Shown here piece by piece: positions 9,028 to 18,292 of a stretch of 64,000 nt of DNA (positions are counted from its first letter, which is position 1; each line of letters begins with the position of its first letter). The notes beneath the pieces were generated by a model. It had not been told where the DNA came from and searched no databases. It saw only the letters and a program-made list of their open reading frames with translations. The stretch is from Neptunomonas phycophila. GTDB taxonomy: Bacteria; Pseudomonadota; Gammaproteobacteria; Pseudomonadales; Balneatricaceae. The stretch lies in the NCBI RefSeq assembly GCF_001922575.1, contig NZ_MRCI01000001.1, positions 1,364,001-1,428,000 on the forward strand, read 5' to 3'. The translations under genes and the position numbers were made by a program.

Positions 9028-11721
9028 TTATTCTGCTTCCCTCGGCTGTGCTGTATTTGATCCAAAGCCTATTTTTTGATGCAGTAAGGCTATTCCTAAT
9101 AAGCATAAACCTAGACCAAGGAAGGACGTGACCCGTAACAGGCCACTGAGACCTGACATGTCAATAAGGAAAATCTTAGCCACTACACACATGAGTACTA
9201 GCATACCTGCACGGTAAATAAGCGCGGATTTAACCTGTATCGCTAGGGCTAGAATGGCAATGCTAATACCTAACCACACCATGGAGTAAGTATAGAGCTC
9301 ACCTTGCTCTGTGCCATCACTGATTAGCATCGCTGCGCCGTGCCAAAGGTGCCGTATTTCTAAGTTGATTAACAGGAAACTACTAGCGGCTACTAATCCT
9401 AATAAAACTTTTGAAAGCCGTTTTGGTAACGTGAAGTAAGCAAGTACCAGTAAGATAGTTGGTAACAAATACATGAGTAGTAACGTATTAAAAATAGGGG
9501 TGTCAGTTAACCATGTGCTTTTGTGGAATAGTGGGTTAAACGCTAATACCGAGCCAAATAAGTAATTGGCTAGTGCTCCTATTAGCAATGCACTGGCGGC
9601 TATCTGGTAAAGACGAATTAAGGAGCCGGACAGCGTGCTGCGATACCAATAAACTAAACCCAGTGATCCCCATATCAATGTGTTTATAGCCGCTTCGCGT
9701 TGGGTAAAATCAAGATGGAAGACATCACCGCCATAAATCATATAGCGAGTTTCAGCGATGACGGTTAACGCTAAAAGGTGAAGCGAGGCGCCTTGCAGCC
9801 AACCTTGTAATTGGCTAGAGCTCGGCAGAAGCCGCCAAGCCAGAACGCTGCAAATAAAGGGCCCACCAAACACCCAAATTGGCCAATGCGGCGTTAATGC
9901 ATAATTGGGTAAGTATGGATTGAGCGTGAGTCGTAAGACGATGCCGATGACGAGAAGCTTGACGCAAGGGACAAGCACAGGAATAGGATAACGGTTATTT
10001 AAATAGCATAGGCTAATAAGCTGGATTGACAGTGCGAGCGTTAAGTGCGCATCGGATAACAGAATAACAGCGGCTAACGAATATGCGAAGTGGGCGGCCA
10101 ACAAGACAGAGACGACCATTAAATCTGACCAGCGTACCTTGACCAATTGTTTGGCTAGCGCGGAGTAAAAAAGCGCTAATATCAACGCCGCAGTAGCCCA
10201 TTGCCAATCATTCGCAAAGCCTTCTAAGCGTAGGTAAGCCAAGCTCATCATAACTACTGGAGTCAATGTCGCTAGGGCGCTCCAATAGCCTTGGAAACGA
10301 GTTTGAATTAAATTCCAGTAAGCGCCTAAGGCTGAAATGATACTTATGCCAATTAACAATTGAGCAATAGTCGCTTGCGGTAAAAGTCGAACATAGTCAG
10401 GAGACCAATAGCCTAAAGCGGCTACTATCGTAAATCCAGTAATGGCCAATAGCGGTAAAAATGCCACGCTAGGGCGTTGTTTGCAGATGAAGAAAAGGAG
10501 TCCAAAAAAGGCCATCGCAATAATTTTGTCGGGCGTACTAAGTGTGTGCTGCATACCGACGGTCAGCCAAGCCAACGTGAGTAGGGCAAGCACTCCATTC
10601 GTATAAATTTCATCGGGCGCAAGGCGTTTATATTGTCGATACAGTGCGTGCCAAATCGTGCGACTGTTAGGTAGAGTATCGTGTTGGTTCAGCGCCCAAT
10701 CGCCGGTACGTATAGCCAGTACTGAATAACCCATGACTATTAAATAACTCAGCAATATAGAGAGCGAAACTGATTCATTGTAAGCAATGAGCCACCAAGC
10801 GGTAGATGCTAGGATAACGCCAACCCATAACCACCGACGAAAAACATAGCGAAAGAGGGCGAAGGCAGACAGCGTAATAATGGCACTGTAGATGAGCGCT
10901 CCTGCCACATTATTGCTGCCGGTATTAACGAGGATAGGAACGATATAAGCGCCTAAAATACCAATTGCCGCAAGCACCGGTCCATAAACTAAGGCGAGTA
11001 GCATAGTGCCTATTGAAATACAGGCGAGAAGAATAAACACGAGAGTCGGAGAGAAAAGGTTGTAAAGGTGCAGTGCAGCCAACAATGCCGCATATAACGT
11101 AATACTTGCGCCGCCCGCTAATGCCGCAACCGCGTCGCTATTAAAGTTAAGCCGGCCTTTGAGCCAAAAAGCTACCCCGTGGAAGCTAAGTCCCATGAAA
11201 ATAGCTAGCGCAATTCGAGCCTCAGGCCCCAGTAAGCCTTGATCGATTGAGTATTTAACTAAGAAAATCCCAGACAAACCTACACACAAACCGCCGACCC
11301 AGGTTAGCCAGTTTTGTTTTAAATGCTTAAAAAAAGCTGATGCTTGTTGGGAGGTAATGTGTTGTGCGCGGTCGCTAGCTGCGCCAGTATTGGTTGAACC
11401 TTTGGCCTGTTGTGGTGACGAGGGTTGCCAGTGATCATAAGCGGGGCGCGTATCCTCGCGAGGAGCATCATCGGAGGCGGGTTCAACCTCCTTGTTGGCT
11501 AAGGTTTGGTCAGTATTTTGAGCCGTATCAAGCAAAGGCCTTTGTTGGGCGGGCTTGATGACTGGCTGCTTTGTTATTTGAGTCAGTTTTTGCAGTTCAG
11601 CTTCCAGGTAGCTAACACGTTGGCGTAGGTCTTTAGTTCGAAAGAAAGCAACCCAACCACCGATGACGCCCAGAAAAACTAAGAAAACGACGAGTAAAAA
11701 CAAGGTTACCAGTTCATCCAT
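9028..11721 (-). CDS. DUF2339 family polytopic membrane protein
   Basis: An 897-residue inner-membrane protein. It begins with one transmembrane helix (residues about 4-26, VTLFLLVVFLVFLGVIGGWVAF), then a short coiled coil (RQRVSYLEAELQKL), a polar Pro/Gln-rich linker to about residue 130, and then a long series of hydrophobic helices, probably more than 20, to the C-terminus. This layout and the LTWVGGLCVGLSGIFLVKYSIDQG segment match DUF2339, a family of unknown function. The start has a good RBS (aaaggat, nine bases upstream). It stands alone, flanked by a shared terminator and the marR gene. Confidence 0.82.
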   Translation of the reverse strand: MDELVTLFLLVVFLVFLGVIGGWVAFFRTKDLRQRVSYLEAELQKLTQITKQPVIKPAQQRPLLDTAQNTDQTLANKEVEPASDDAPREDTRPAYDHWQPSSPQQAKGSTNTGAASDRAQHITSQQASAFFKHLKQNWLTWVGGLCVGLSGIFLVKYSIDQGLLGPEARIALAIFMGLSFHGVAFWLKGRLNFNSDAVAALAGGASITLYAALLAALHLYNLFSPTLVFILLACISIGTMLLALVYGPVLAAIGILGAYIVPILVNTGSNNVAGALIYSAIITLSAFALFRYVFRRWLWVGVILASTAWWLIAYNESVSLSILLSYLIVMGYSVLAIRTGDWALNQHDTLPNSRTIWHALYRQYKRLAPDEIYTNGVLALLTLAWLTVGMQHTLSTPDKIIAMAFFGLLFFICKQRPSVAFLPLLAITGFTIVAALGYWSPDYVRLLPQATIAQLLIGISIISALGAYWNLIQTRFQGYWSALATLTPVVMMSLAYLRLEGFANDWQWATAALILALFYSALAKQLVKVRWSDLMVVSVLLAAHFAYSLAAVILLSDAHLTLALSIQLISLCYLNNRYPIPVLVPCVKLLVIGIVLRLTLNPYLPNYALTPHWPIWVFGGPFICSVLAWRLLPSSSQLQGWLQGASLHLLALTVIAETRYMIYGGDVFHLDFTQREAAINTLIWGSLGLVYWYRSTLSGSLIRLYQIAASALLIGALANYLFGSVLAFNPLFHKSTWLTDTPIFNTLLLMYLLPTILLVLAYFTLPKRLSKVLLGLVAASSFLLINLEIRHLWHGAAMLISDGTEQGELYTYSMVWLGISIAILALAIQVKSALIYRAGMLVLMCVVAKIFLIDMSGLSGLLRVTSFLGLGLCLLGIALLHQKIGFGSNTAQPREAE

Positions 11722-11800
11722 GGGCGTGTATCCTTTCGAAAGCTGAATTTATTCTTGTATTATAATCACATACAGCCTTTAGTTAGACATTATTTAAACT

Positions 11801-12295
11801 TTACTCCTCCCAGACGTTTAGAAGCTTTTCTAATAACTGGTTTAAAGCTGTTTTCTCATGGGTTGAAAGGGCAGTCATTATGCTCTGTTCTTGTGAATGC
11901 AGCTTCACAATCACTTCATTGATTAATGTCCCTCCGCTTTCTGTTAGCTGAACTAATTTTCCGCGCTTGTCGTGAGGGTTGTGGATTCGAGTGATGTATC
12001 CAGCATTTGTCATGCGATGTAACACTTTGGTTAATCCGCCCGAGCTAAAAAGCATGGCTGTTGATAATTCAGTGGGCGTCAAACAGTGTGGGGCCGGCTC
12101 TTTTCTTAGTGTTTCTAAGACTGCAAAATCAGCAGCTTGAAGTCCAAAATTATCCAAAACAATCTGAACGTTTTGACGCAAGTAATCATTAATTCGATAG
12201 ATGCGCAGAATCTCGGGTGAGATTTCTTGGTGCGATTCGGGCCAGTTTTTTTCGGTTTTATGTAATACCTGAGTTACAGGTGTCTGCTTAATCAT
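11801..12295 (-). CDS. MarR family transcriptional regulator
   Basis: A 164-residue winged-helix repressor-type protein. The winged HTH lies about residues 60-125: LTPTELSTAMLFSSGGLTKVLHRM is the recognition region and NPHDKRGKLVQLTESG is the wing, with the D-x-R motif typical of MarR. The start has a strong RBS (aggag, seven bases away). It is divergent from the MFS transporter, and two palindromic sites lie in the 88-base gap. The usual logic of such pairs is repression of the pump and of itself, relieved by a small ligand that the pump exports; the ligand is unknown. Confidence 0.9.
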   Translation of the reverse strand: MIKQTPVTQVLHKTEKNWPESHQEISPEILRIYRINDYLRQNVQIVLDNFGLQAADFAVLETLRKEPAPHCLTPTELSTAMLFSSGGLTKVLHRMTNAGYITRIHNPHDKRGKLVQLTESGGTLINEVIVKLHSQEQSIMTALSTHEKTALNQLLEKLLNVWEE

Positions 12296-12327
12296 AAATC
12301 TACTCCTGAGCTATATAAGCAATATAG

Positions 12328-12369
12328 CTTGCTAGAAAGGTAAAATCCATATACTATCTTTCTAGAAAG
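12328..12369 (+). promoter_or_regulatory. MFS promoter with two MarR operator candidates
   Basis: A perfect 12-bp palindrome, ctttctagaaag, at 12358-12369 and a one-mismatch copy, cttgctagaaag, at 12328-12339 are exactly 30 bp apart (about three helix turns). A promoter fits between: -35 TTGCTA (12329-12334), 17-base spacer, -10 TACTAT (12352-12357). One site therefore covers the -35 and the other the start site, which would block transcription when a dimer binds each. Confidence 0.72.
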
Positions 12370-12383
12370 CAAAGTGAGGTCTT

Positions 12384-13577
12384 ATGAATCAATTTATATC
12401 CGCTCCAATTTTATTTCTGTTAGCTGGGATTTCGGCACTAACGCCTTTCGCAACTGACGGATACTTATCTGCAATTCCAGTGATGGCATCAGATTTGAGT
12501 ACCGATATTTCGATGGTTGCAGTAACAGTCAGTCTGTATATTTTTGGTTTAGCCATTGGGCAACTGATTGGTGGTCCTTTATCTGATAAGTTTGGCCGTA
12601 AATCGATTATTGTTCTTGGGTTAATTGTATTTAGTGCAGGCAGTTTCTTAATCCCTTATTCAGATTCTTTGGTCATGTTGTGGAGCTTACGAATGCTCCA
12701 GGCGATTGGCGGAGGGATATCTGTTGTCGGTGTCCCAGCAATCATTCGTGATAATACGCAAGGCAAGGATTCCGCCCGGTTGTTTTCATTGATCATGTTG
12801 ATAAGTATGTTGGCACCATCAATAGCCCCATCGGTTGGGACAATAATTTTAAAAGCTTTAGACTGGGGGTGGATTTTTTCGTCGCTAGGCGTGGTTGGAG
12901 TCATTGTTACCATTTGCGCTTTATGGGTTATGCCTAAAGAAACTAAAACAGCCCAGCCGGAAGTCAGTGGCGGTTATATGAGTGTGTTTCGAGAGCGTCG
13001 AGCATTGGGTTATTTATTAGCGCAAGGGTTTGGTTTTTCTGTTTTGATGACGTTTTTAACCAATGCGCCTTTTGCCTATATCGAGCACTTTCATGTTAGC
13101 GAAACTTTCTTCTCAGCATTGCTTATATTAAATGTTGGTGGTGTTGCTGTTACCAACAGGGTTAATAGTTATTTGTTGCACAAGTCTGAGCCGGCACAAC
13201 TATTAAAAGTGTTTCTTTATATACAGTTGATAGGGGTTGCTACTTTAATTGGGGCTACCAGTCTTTTTCCAAATAACCTTTGGCTGGCGGTGTTTGGCTT
13301 TGTTATCACAACGGCATCTATGGGCGGGGTTGTACCTAACTCAAGTGCATGTTTTATGCAGTACTTTGGTAAAAATGCAGGGATTGCTGCGGCAGTATTA
13401 GGAGCCACGCAATATATTGTAGCAGCTGCAATAAGTGCTATTGCGGCCTTGCTGAGTCATGACTCTCTGTGGCCAATTATCATCATAATGATGATCTCGA
13501 CATTAGTTGCACTGTTAGGCGTTTTATTTTACTCAGACGCGCAGACCGAAGTGAGTAGTGAAACTCAATTATCATGA
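12384..13577 (+). CDS. MFS transporter, Bcr/CflA-type drug efflux
   Basis: A 397-residue protein with about twelve hydrophobic helices. Loop 2-3 carries the MFS signature GGPLSDKFGRKSIIVLG. Helix 1 has LTPFATDGYLSAIPVMASDL, and helix 5 has the antiporter-like SMLAPSIAPSVG; both are typical of the Bcr/CflA drug:H+ antiporter group. It is divergent from a MarR regulator with palindromic operators over its promoter, so it is probably an inducible efflux pump. The substrate cannot be predicted; some Bcr/CflA-type proteins export purine nucleosides or dipeptides rather than drugs. Confidence 0.87.
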   Translation: MNQFISAPILFLLAGISALTPFATDGYLSAIPVMASDLSTDISMVAVTVSLYIFGLAIGQLIGGPLSDKFGRKSIIVLGLIVFSAGSFLIPYSDSLVMLWSLRMLQAIGGGISVVGVPAIIRDNTQGKDSARLFSLIMLISMLAPSIAPSVGTIILKALDWGWIFSSLGVVGVIVTICALWVMPKETKTAQPEVSGGYMSVFRERRALGYLLAQGFGFSVLMTFLTNAPFAYIEHFHVSETFFSALLILNVGGVAVTNRVNSYLLHKSEPAQLLKVFLYIQLIGVATLIGATSLFPNNLWLAVFGFVITTASMGGVVPNSSACFMQYFGKNAGIAAAVLGATQYIVAAAISAIAALLSHDSLWPIIIIMMISTLVALLGVLFYSDAQTEVSSETQLS

Positions 13578-13582
13578 TACAT

Positions 13583-13612
13583 ACCAGCACCCATCCGTGG
13601 ATGGGTGCTGGT
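13583..13612. terminator. strong inverted repeat between convergent MFS and SDR genes
   Basis: Near-perfect 14-bp inverted repeat, accagcacccatcc/ggatgggtgctggt, separated by only gt, so the real loop uses the inner pair. It lies six bases after the MFS stop, between convergent genes. There is no T-run on either side, so it is a hairpin barrier or a rho-assisted terminator rather than a classical one. Confidence 0.6.
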
Positions 13613-13651
13613 GGCGTATTAGCTCATACTGTTATTTACCTGTGCAGATCA

Positions 13652-14602
13652 TTACAAAGGCCATGTTAAAGACGTTTCCTTCTCAGAAATATTCCATAGA
13701 CGCGTGATAACCTCGCTATTTAAAACGAAAGGTTCAAGTTTACATTCGCCAACAGGGCCGCCGAAATTCATGATCCCCGTTGGGCCGTAATAGGCCTGTT
13801 GTTTCAGGTCGTCTTCTGTAGCGCACATGACCTCTGGGTAGGCTCCTTTTCTCGCTGACTGTACTAAGGGCGTCGAAGACATTAAAGACCAAGTGAGCCT
13901 AGAGATTAAATTAGCTTTTTGGTTGATGAGCGAAGTCTTAGATGCACCAGGGTGGCACACATAAACTTTGACTTTTTTTTCAGCCTGTCTTATTCGGTTT
14001 TGTAATTCATAAGCAAACATCATCTGTGCTAACTTGCTGTGGCAGTAAGTATGGTTGGGGTGATAATTTTTATCCCAGTTCATGTCATCAAACTGAATAG
14101 TTTTTAAACCCATTTTGTAACCTTCGCTTGTAACCACCACTATACGCCCTTGAGATGATTCTATTTGTTCGAAAAGTAAACCGCATAGCAAGAAATGTCC
14201 GTAGTGATTAATACCTAGTTGGCTTTCAAAGCCATCAAAGGTGATCTCTTGTTTTGCCACTTGAGCGATGGCTGCATTACAGATAAGCGCATCGATACGA
14301 GGGACTTCTTTAATGATTTTTGCTGCAGCCTTGCGAACGGAACTCATTACCGCTAGGTCCATTTGTACGAAGCTAACGTCTATTTCGTTGCTAATCGCCT
14401 GTTTTAATGCCTTTACTGTCGCCTCTGATTTATCAACATTCCTGTTTAACATGACTACTTTTGCTCCTTTTGAAAGGAGTATGCGTGCAGCCTCATAACC
14501 TGTTCCGGCGGTGGCTCCGGTGATGACATAGGTTTTTCCTGAGAGTGAGCCAAGAGAGTCTGGTGTCCAGCCTGCTTCACCACATTGTTGCGTGCTTTTC
14601 AT
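13652..14602 (-). CDS. short-chain dehydrogenase/reductase
   Basis: A 316-residue NAD(P)-dependent oxidoreductase. It has the Rossmann motif VITGATAGTGYEAA near residue 27, the structural NAA (LICNAAIA), and the catalytic Tyr-x-x-x-Lys as YCHSKLAQ. The order and length resemble retinol-dehydrogenase/protochlorophyllide-reductase-like SDRs that act on hydrophobic alcohols or ketones. It has an AGGA RBS and is divergent from an AraC regulator, 193 bases apart, which suggests substrate-induced control by that regulator. The substrate is unknown. Confidence 0.87.
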   Translation of the reverse strand: MKSTQQCGEAGWTPDSLGSLSGKTYVITGATAGTGYEAARILLSKGAKVVMLNRNVDKSEATVKALKQAISNEIDVSFVQMDLAVMSSVRKAAAKIIKEVPRIDALICNAAIAQVAKQEITFDGFESQLGINHYGHFLLCGLLFEQIESSQGRIVVVTSEGYKMGLKTIQFDDMNWDKNYHPNHTYCHSKLAQMMFAYELQNRIRQAEKKVKVYVCHPGASKTSLINQKANLISRLTWSLMSSTPLVQSARKGAYPEVMCATEDDLKQQAYYGPTGIMNFGGPVGECKLEPFVLNSEVITRLWNISEKETSLTWPL

Positions 14603-14720
14603 TGCTTAAAATCCTCAATAGCAGGCTACATTGACAGTTGGTTAAGTGGTATAGCCTAGTACTTTGTCGTGTTATTAAATTACGAAATGAAAATTAACTA
14701 TAGCTATCAGTGAAAACCTA

Positions 14721-14744
14721 AAATAGGCGATATTGTCGCTATTT
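14721..14744. promoter_or_regulatory. imperfect palindrome between SDR and araC-type genes
   Basis: aaataggcga and tcgctatttt form an inverted repeat around tattg, with one extra g in the left arm. It lies 52 bases before the regulator start and about 120 from the SDR start. It is a candidate binding site for the adjacent AraC regulator, although AraC proteins more often use direct repeats. Confidence 0.35.
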
Positions 14745-14795
14745 TATGCCTAATTGTATCGCTATGTTGAGTAAAGCAATGTGTGGTGATATTTT

Positions 14796-15695
14796 GTGAA
14801 AATGGATAAAAGGTTAATTAAACAACTCATTCAACAAAATATTAGCGAAGATGGCATTGTCGAAACTGGTATAAAAGGGGTGAAGCTCTTCAGAGTTACG
14901 GAGCCTATACGTTGTGCCCCTGCGGTCTATGAGCCTTCGATTGTGGCTATCGTAAGTGGCGCGAAAGAAGCCATATTAGATGGCAAACAGCATGTTTATG
15001 ACAGCAGTCAATATATGTGTTGTGCTATATCGATGCCTGTAGAAGCGGGGTCCCCCGCAGCGTCACTGGATAATCCCTTGTTGGGTGTATATATCGCTCT
15101 TGATACCCGGGTGATGACGGAATTAGTGATTGAAATTGAAAGTTCGGGATTAGATATTCGTAAACCGAAAGGTGGACGTATCCCGCAAGGGGTTACTTTG
15201 GCTGACTGGGATGCCCCATTCAATGAGGCTCTGTTACGCCTAATTCAAATTTCAAATAGCCCTTCTGAAGCGGCCCTTCTAGGTGATGGGCGGCTTAGGG
15301 AGTTGTATTATACTGTTTTAAAAGGAGCCTCTGGTGAGTCGGTAAGCCGTGCTTTTGGCGTCGGTAATGAAATAGCGCGCTCTATTGCTTATTTGTCTTC
15401 TCGGCTGGATCAAAAAGTATCTATCGAAGAGGTGGCCTCTCAAGTGGGAATGAGTCGAGCGGTTTTCCATCGAAAATTTAAACAAGCGACCACGATGTCG
15501 CCAGTGCAGTTTGTAAAATGCATGCGTCTTAATAGTGCGGCTATCAAAATAGCCGCAGGTATGACTGTGAACCAAGCGGCCATGGAGGTCGGGTATGTAA
15601 GCTCTACTCAATTTAGTAGGGAGTTTAGGCGCCTTTACGGTTTGCCACCTAAGCAATGGGGGCGCTTTGAGCAATCAGGCACAGGGTTGATGTAG
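14796..15695 (+). CDS. AraC family transcriptional regulator
   Basis: A 299-residue protein. The N-terminal half (about 20-180) matches the AraC_N type ligand-binding region (PSIVAIVSGAKEAILDGKQHVYDSSQYMCC). The C-terminal 100 residues hold two HTHs: VSIEEVASQVGMSRAVFHRKFKQATTMSP and NQAAMEVGYVSSTQFSREFRRLYGLPP. GTG at 14796 has the better-spaced RBS (ggtga, six bases away); ATG at 14802 is the alternative. It is divergent from the SDR gene, as in many AraC_N regulators that activate a neighbouring oxidoreductase. Confidence 0.88.
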   Translation: MKMDKRLIKQLIQQNISEDGIVETGIKGVKLFRVTEPIRCAPAVYEPSIVAIVSGAKEAILDGKQHVYDSSQYMCCAISMPVEAGSPAASLDNPLLGVYIALDTRVMTELVIEIESSGLDIRKPKGGRIPQGVTLADWDAPFNEALLRLIQISNSPSEAALLGDGRLRELYYTVLKGASGESVSRAFGVGNEIARSIAYLSSRLDQKVSIEEVASQVGMSRAVFHRKFKQATTMSPVQFVKCMRLNSAAIKIAAGMTVNQAAMEVGYVSSTQFSREFRRLYGLPPKQWGRFEQSGTGLM

Positions 15696-16012
15696 TGTGA
15701 CCGCGTTTCTCAATATGACTAAAATCACATCTGCAGTCACAAAAGTAACTAAATTTTTAGTAAAATTGATTTCTGCAGTTTATGGTCTATGATCAGTAAA
15801 TATAAGGTTTTTATTGCTATTGAGACATCTTTTTTTGTTGTAATTTCCAACAAAAATAAGATGTTACAGTTGGTTCTGTGCATTGATTTAGTGCAGGCAA
15901 GGTTCAATATGATACATAAATCTTATAGTTATAGGTTGTCATGTAACTAACGTTATGTGTGCGAAAATATTAGATTATTAAAAATCCACTAATTATAGGG
16001 AAGACATATTTA
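15696..16012. other. AT-rich intergenic region, no gene seen
   Basis: 317 bases between the AraC gene and the chemoreceptor. It contains a 9-bp inverted repeat, tttttgttg/caacaaaaa (15832-15840 and 15848-15856, loop taatttc), whose T-rich left arm could help terminate leftward transcripts. The promoter of the chemoreceptor must lie in the remainder; I see no convincing -35/-10 pair. No open reading frame or RNA gene is evident. Confidence 0.5.
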
Positions 16013-17311
16013 ATGTGGTTTTCTAAGAAAAAATTATTAAATGAAATTTCCCGTCTGCAAGTTAAAGCTACCGCGTATGACGCAATTGAAAAAGAATTAA
16101 AAGAGGAAATGCTTTACTTTTTAGTGGATGAAAACGGAACTATTACAGAGGTCAATGAAGCCTTTAGCGGTGTGATTGGTTATGATACTAGTTACATTGT
16201 TGGTAAGAAAATTAAAGACTTTTTGTCAGAAAAGTCGATGAACAAACAGCATATTCAGAACATGTTGCAAGCCATTAATAAAAAGAATCACTGGCATGGT
16301 GCTATTCAGTTTAGAGCTAAAAACGGTGCAGAAACATGGTTGAGGAGTATTGTTCAGCCTATTAATGGACAATTGGCAGTCTATTCTACAGAGCTGACCC
16401 GTACTATCTCTCAGTCCCAAGAAAAAGAAGATATGCTTTTAGCTATCAGCCGTTCTTCTGCAGTTATAGAATTTAACCTTGAAGGTATTATTCAAGACGC
16501 GAACGATAACTTCCTGAATGCAACTGGCTATTCGAAAAACGAAATTTTAGGGAAACACCACAGTATTTTTTGTGATCCCGAAGAGGTTGAAGCCCCCGCA
16601 TACAAGACGTTTTGGGCTCAGTTGAAAAAAGGCGTTTATAAAACAGATCGTTTCAAGCGTTTCAATAAAAATGGTGATGTTATTTGGTTAGAGGCTTCAT
16701 ATAATCCAATCCATAATAGCGATGGAGAACTGTACAAAGTAGTCAAGTTTGCAACGTTAATTACCGATCAAATGAATCGTGAGTTAGCCATGTCAGAGAC
16801 TGCACAGATTGCCTTCGAAATCTCCCAAAAAACTGACGCCGATGCTGAAAATGGTTTGGCTGTGGTCCGAAGTACCATCGACACAATGAATAATTTGTCC
16901 GCTAAATTAGAGGACGTTAGTAAAGGGATTTATAACCTTGATGTGCAATCGGCTAAAATATCTGAGTTAGTTGAAAGTATTAAAGGCATAGCAGATCAAA
17001 CTAACTTACTTGCTTTAAATGCGGCTATTGAGGCCGCTAGAGCAGGTGAGCAAGGCAGAGGCTTTTCGGTGGTAGCCGATGAAGTCCGACAGCTTGCCTC
17101 AAGAACTAGCTCCGCGACAGAGCAGATAATAAATGTGGTAAGCGAGAATAAAGTGCTTACGCAAAAAGCGGTGTCGCAAATAGATGGTAGCTTGAGTGAA
17201 GCCAAAGAAGCGCTTGAGCTATCCAATAAATCTGGGTCAGTGATTAACGATATTCAATTAGGGGCTAAAGAAGTAGTAAAAGCAGTGGGTAATTTTAGAA
17301 CTAATCTGTAA
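16013..17311 (+). CDS. cytoplasmic double-PAS methyl-accepting chemotaxis protein, BdlA-like
   Basis: A 432-residue protein without transmembrane segments. It has an N-terminal coiled coil, PAS 1 (about 30-120, [21 protein letters not shown]), PAS 2 (about 145-245, [20 protein letters not shown], then a PAC-type segment ending [11 protein letters not shown]), and an MCP signalling hairpin (about 265-432) with the conserved tip [24 protein letters not shown]. The architecture and length match Pseudomonas BdlA, a biofilm-dispersion sensor whose PAS domains respond to redox or oxygen; Aer-type aerotaxis is the alternative. It ends soon after the hairpin (GNFRTNL) with no CheR/CheB-docking pentapeptide. 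It stands alone with no che genes nearby. Confidence 0.85.
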   Translation: MWFSKKKLLNEISRLQVKATAYDAIEKELKEEMLYFLVDENGTITEVNEAFSGVIGYDTSYIVGKKIKDFLSEKSMNKQHIQNMLQAINKKNHWHGAIQFRAKNGAETWLRSIVQPINGQLAVYSTELTRTISQSQEKEDMLLAISRSSAVIEFNLEGIIQDANDNFLNATGYSKNEILGKHHSIFCDPEEVEAPAYKTFWAQLKKGVYKTDRFKRFNKNGDVIWLEASYNPIHNSDGELYKVVKFATLITDQMNRELAMSETAQIAFEISQKTDADAENGLAVVRSTIDTMNNLSAKLEDVSKGIYNLDVQSAKISELVESIKGIADQTNLLALNAAIEAARAGEQGRGFSVVADEVRQLASRTSSATEQIINVVSENKVLTQKAVSQIDGSLSEAKEALELSNKSGSVINDIQLGAKEVVKAVGNFRTNL

Positions 17312-17425
17312 TAAGAAGTTTCACCACTTAGCCTAAACTATTGATAGCGCAGTAATCGTGCTTATTCTACCTAGGCTCTACATAATCTATTACCGCGATA
17401 AGTAATTTAGGCGGTTTAAGCTAAC

Positions 17426-17465
17426 GGTTTTCCCTTTAAAGCCTAAGGGGATTAAAGGGAAAACC
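17426..17465. terminator. long inverted repeat downstream of DUF3047 gene
   Basis: Perfect 14-bp arms, ggttttccctttaa/ttaaagggaaaacc, around a 12-base loop, nine bases past the DUF3047 stop and between convergent genes. No T-run follows on either strand, so the terminator call rests on position and stem strength. Confidence 0.55.
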
Positions 17466-17474
17466 ATAAATTGA

Positions 17475-18137
17475 TCAATTAAATATCATATCGCTGTAGT
17501 ACGCGGTTGCGGAGCCTCCTGCGTTATCCGTATCGGTCATAATGACGGTTGCGTCTATATAACGATACTTTTTAAGGTTAGCTTCTTCACTTCCTTGATC
17601 ACCGAATTGTGCAATCAAGTCGCGGTATACATTTCGCTTTTCTGTGTACCAAGTGTTTGTTTGGGCGTCTTTCCCGCGAACGGCGATCATCTTAACTGCA
17701 TCACCAGCAAAAGCGTTATCCCACACTTGCCCCTTAGACTGATTACTCGACCACACATAGGTTAAAGCTTTTGTTTTCCATAGCGCTAGGCCTCCATCGA
17801 TTACCACGTAAACACGGGCTACATAGTCATCACCTGATTTACTGCGTTCGTCTATAGGGCCTAGACGGTTTTCGATTAGCCATTGCCAGTTTAGGTAGGG
17901 GGTTTTTTGAAGGTCTATTTTCTGCTCATATATCAGCCCAGAGGCGGAGCTGTGGCTTGTGGCTTTTAAAACAGTTTGGTTATCTTTATCTACTATGTTG
18001 TAGAGCGTTTCGCCGACAAATGCTTTGGTTTGCCAGTCGCTTGAGGAGGCGTGTGCGAAGCGGGTTAGGTTTTCTTCCCCAAATGCTGAGTTGGAGAGGA
18101 GCAGACTGCCACAGATAATAAACGCTATTCGTTGCAT
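17475..18137 (-). CDS. DUF3047 family exported protein
   Basis: A 220-residue protein with a signal peptide (RIAFIICGSLLLSNSAFG, cleavage near residue 20). The mature part contains the family-typical run LNWQWLIENRLG, then DDYVARVYVVIDGG and VWSSNQSKGQVW, which I recognise as DUF3047. These are periplasmic or cell-surface proteins, probably beta-sandwich; function unknown. It has its own weak RBS (tggaa) and lies downstream of a terminator, so it is probably transcribed separately from the phosphatase locus. Confidence 0.75.
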   Translation of the reverse strand: MQRIAFIICGSLLLSNSAFGEENLTRFAHASSSDWQTKAFVGETLYNIVDKDNQTVLKATSHSSASGLIYEQKIDLQKTPYLNWQWLIENRLGPIDERSKSGDDYVARVYVVIDGGLALWKTKALTYVWSSNQSKGQVWDNAFAGDAVKMIAVRGKDAQTNTWYTEKRNVYRDLIAQFGDQGSEEANLKKYRYIDATVIMTDTDNAGGSATAYYSDMIFN

Positions 18138-18234
18138 GGGTATTCCAGTAAAAACTGATGGCTATTAAGCGTAAGAGTATTAATGGCGAGTTGGGTTCCA
18201 CTCGATAAGTGAACAGTTAGGTAGTGCTTGGCAT

Positions 18235-18264
18235 AAAAAAGCCCCGACATAGGATGGCGGGGCT
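18235..18264 (-). terminator. rho-independent terminator of the His-tail protein gene
   Basis: On the minus strand a 7-bp stem (agccccg/cggggct, 18240-18264) is followed by a T-run, the complement of the A-run at 18235-18240. It lies 28 bases past the stop at 18293. Confidence 0.85.
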
Positions 18265-18292
18265 AACTCACAATGAGCCATGCAAGAAGGGG

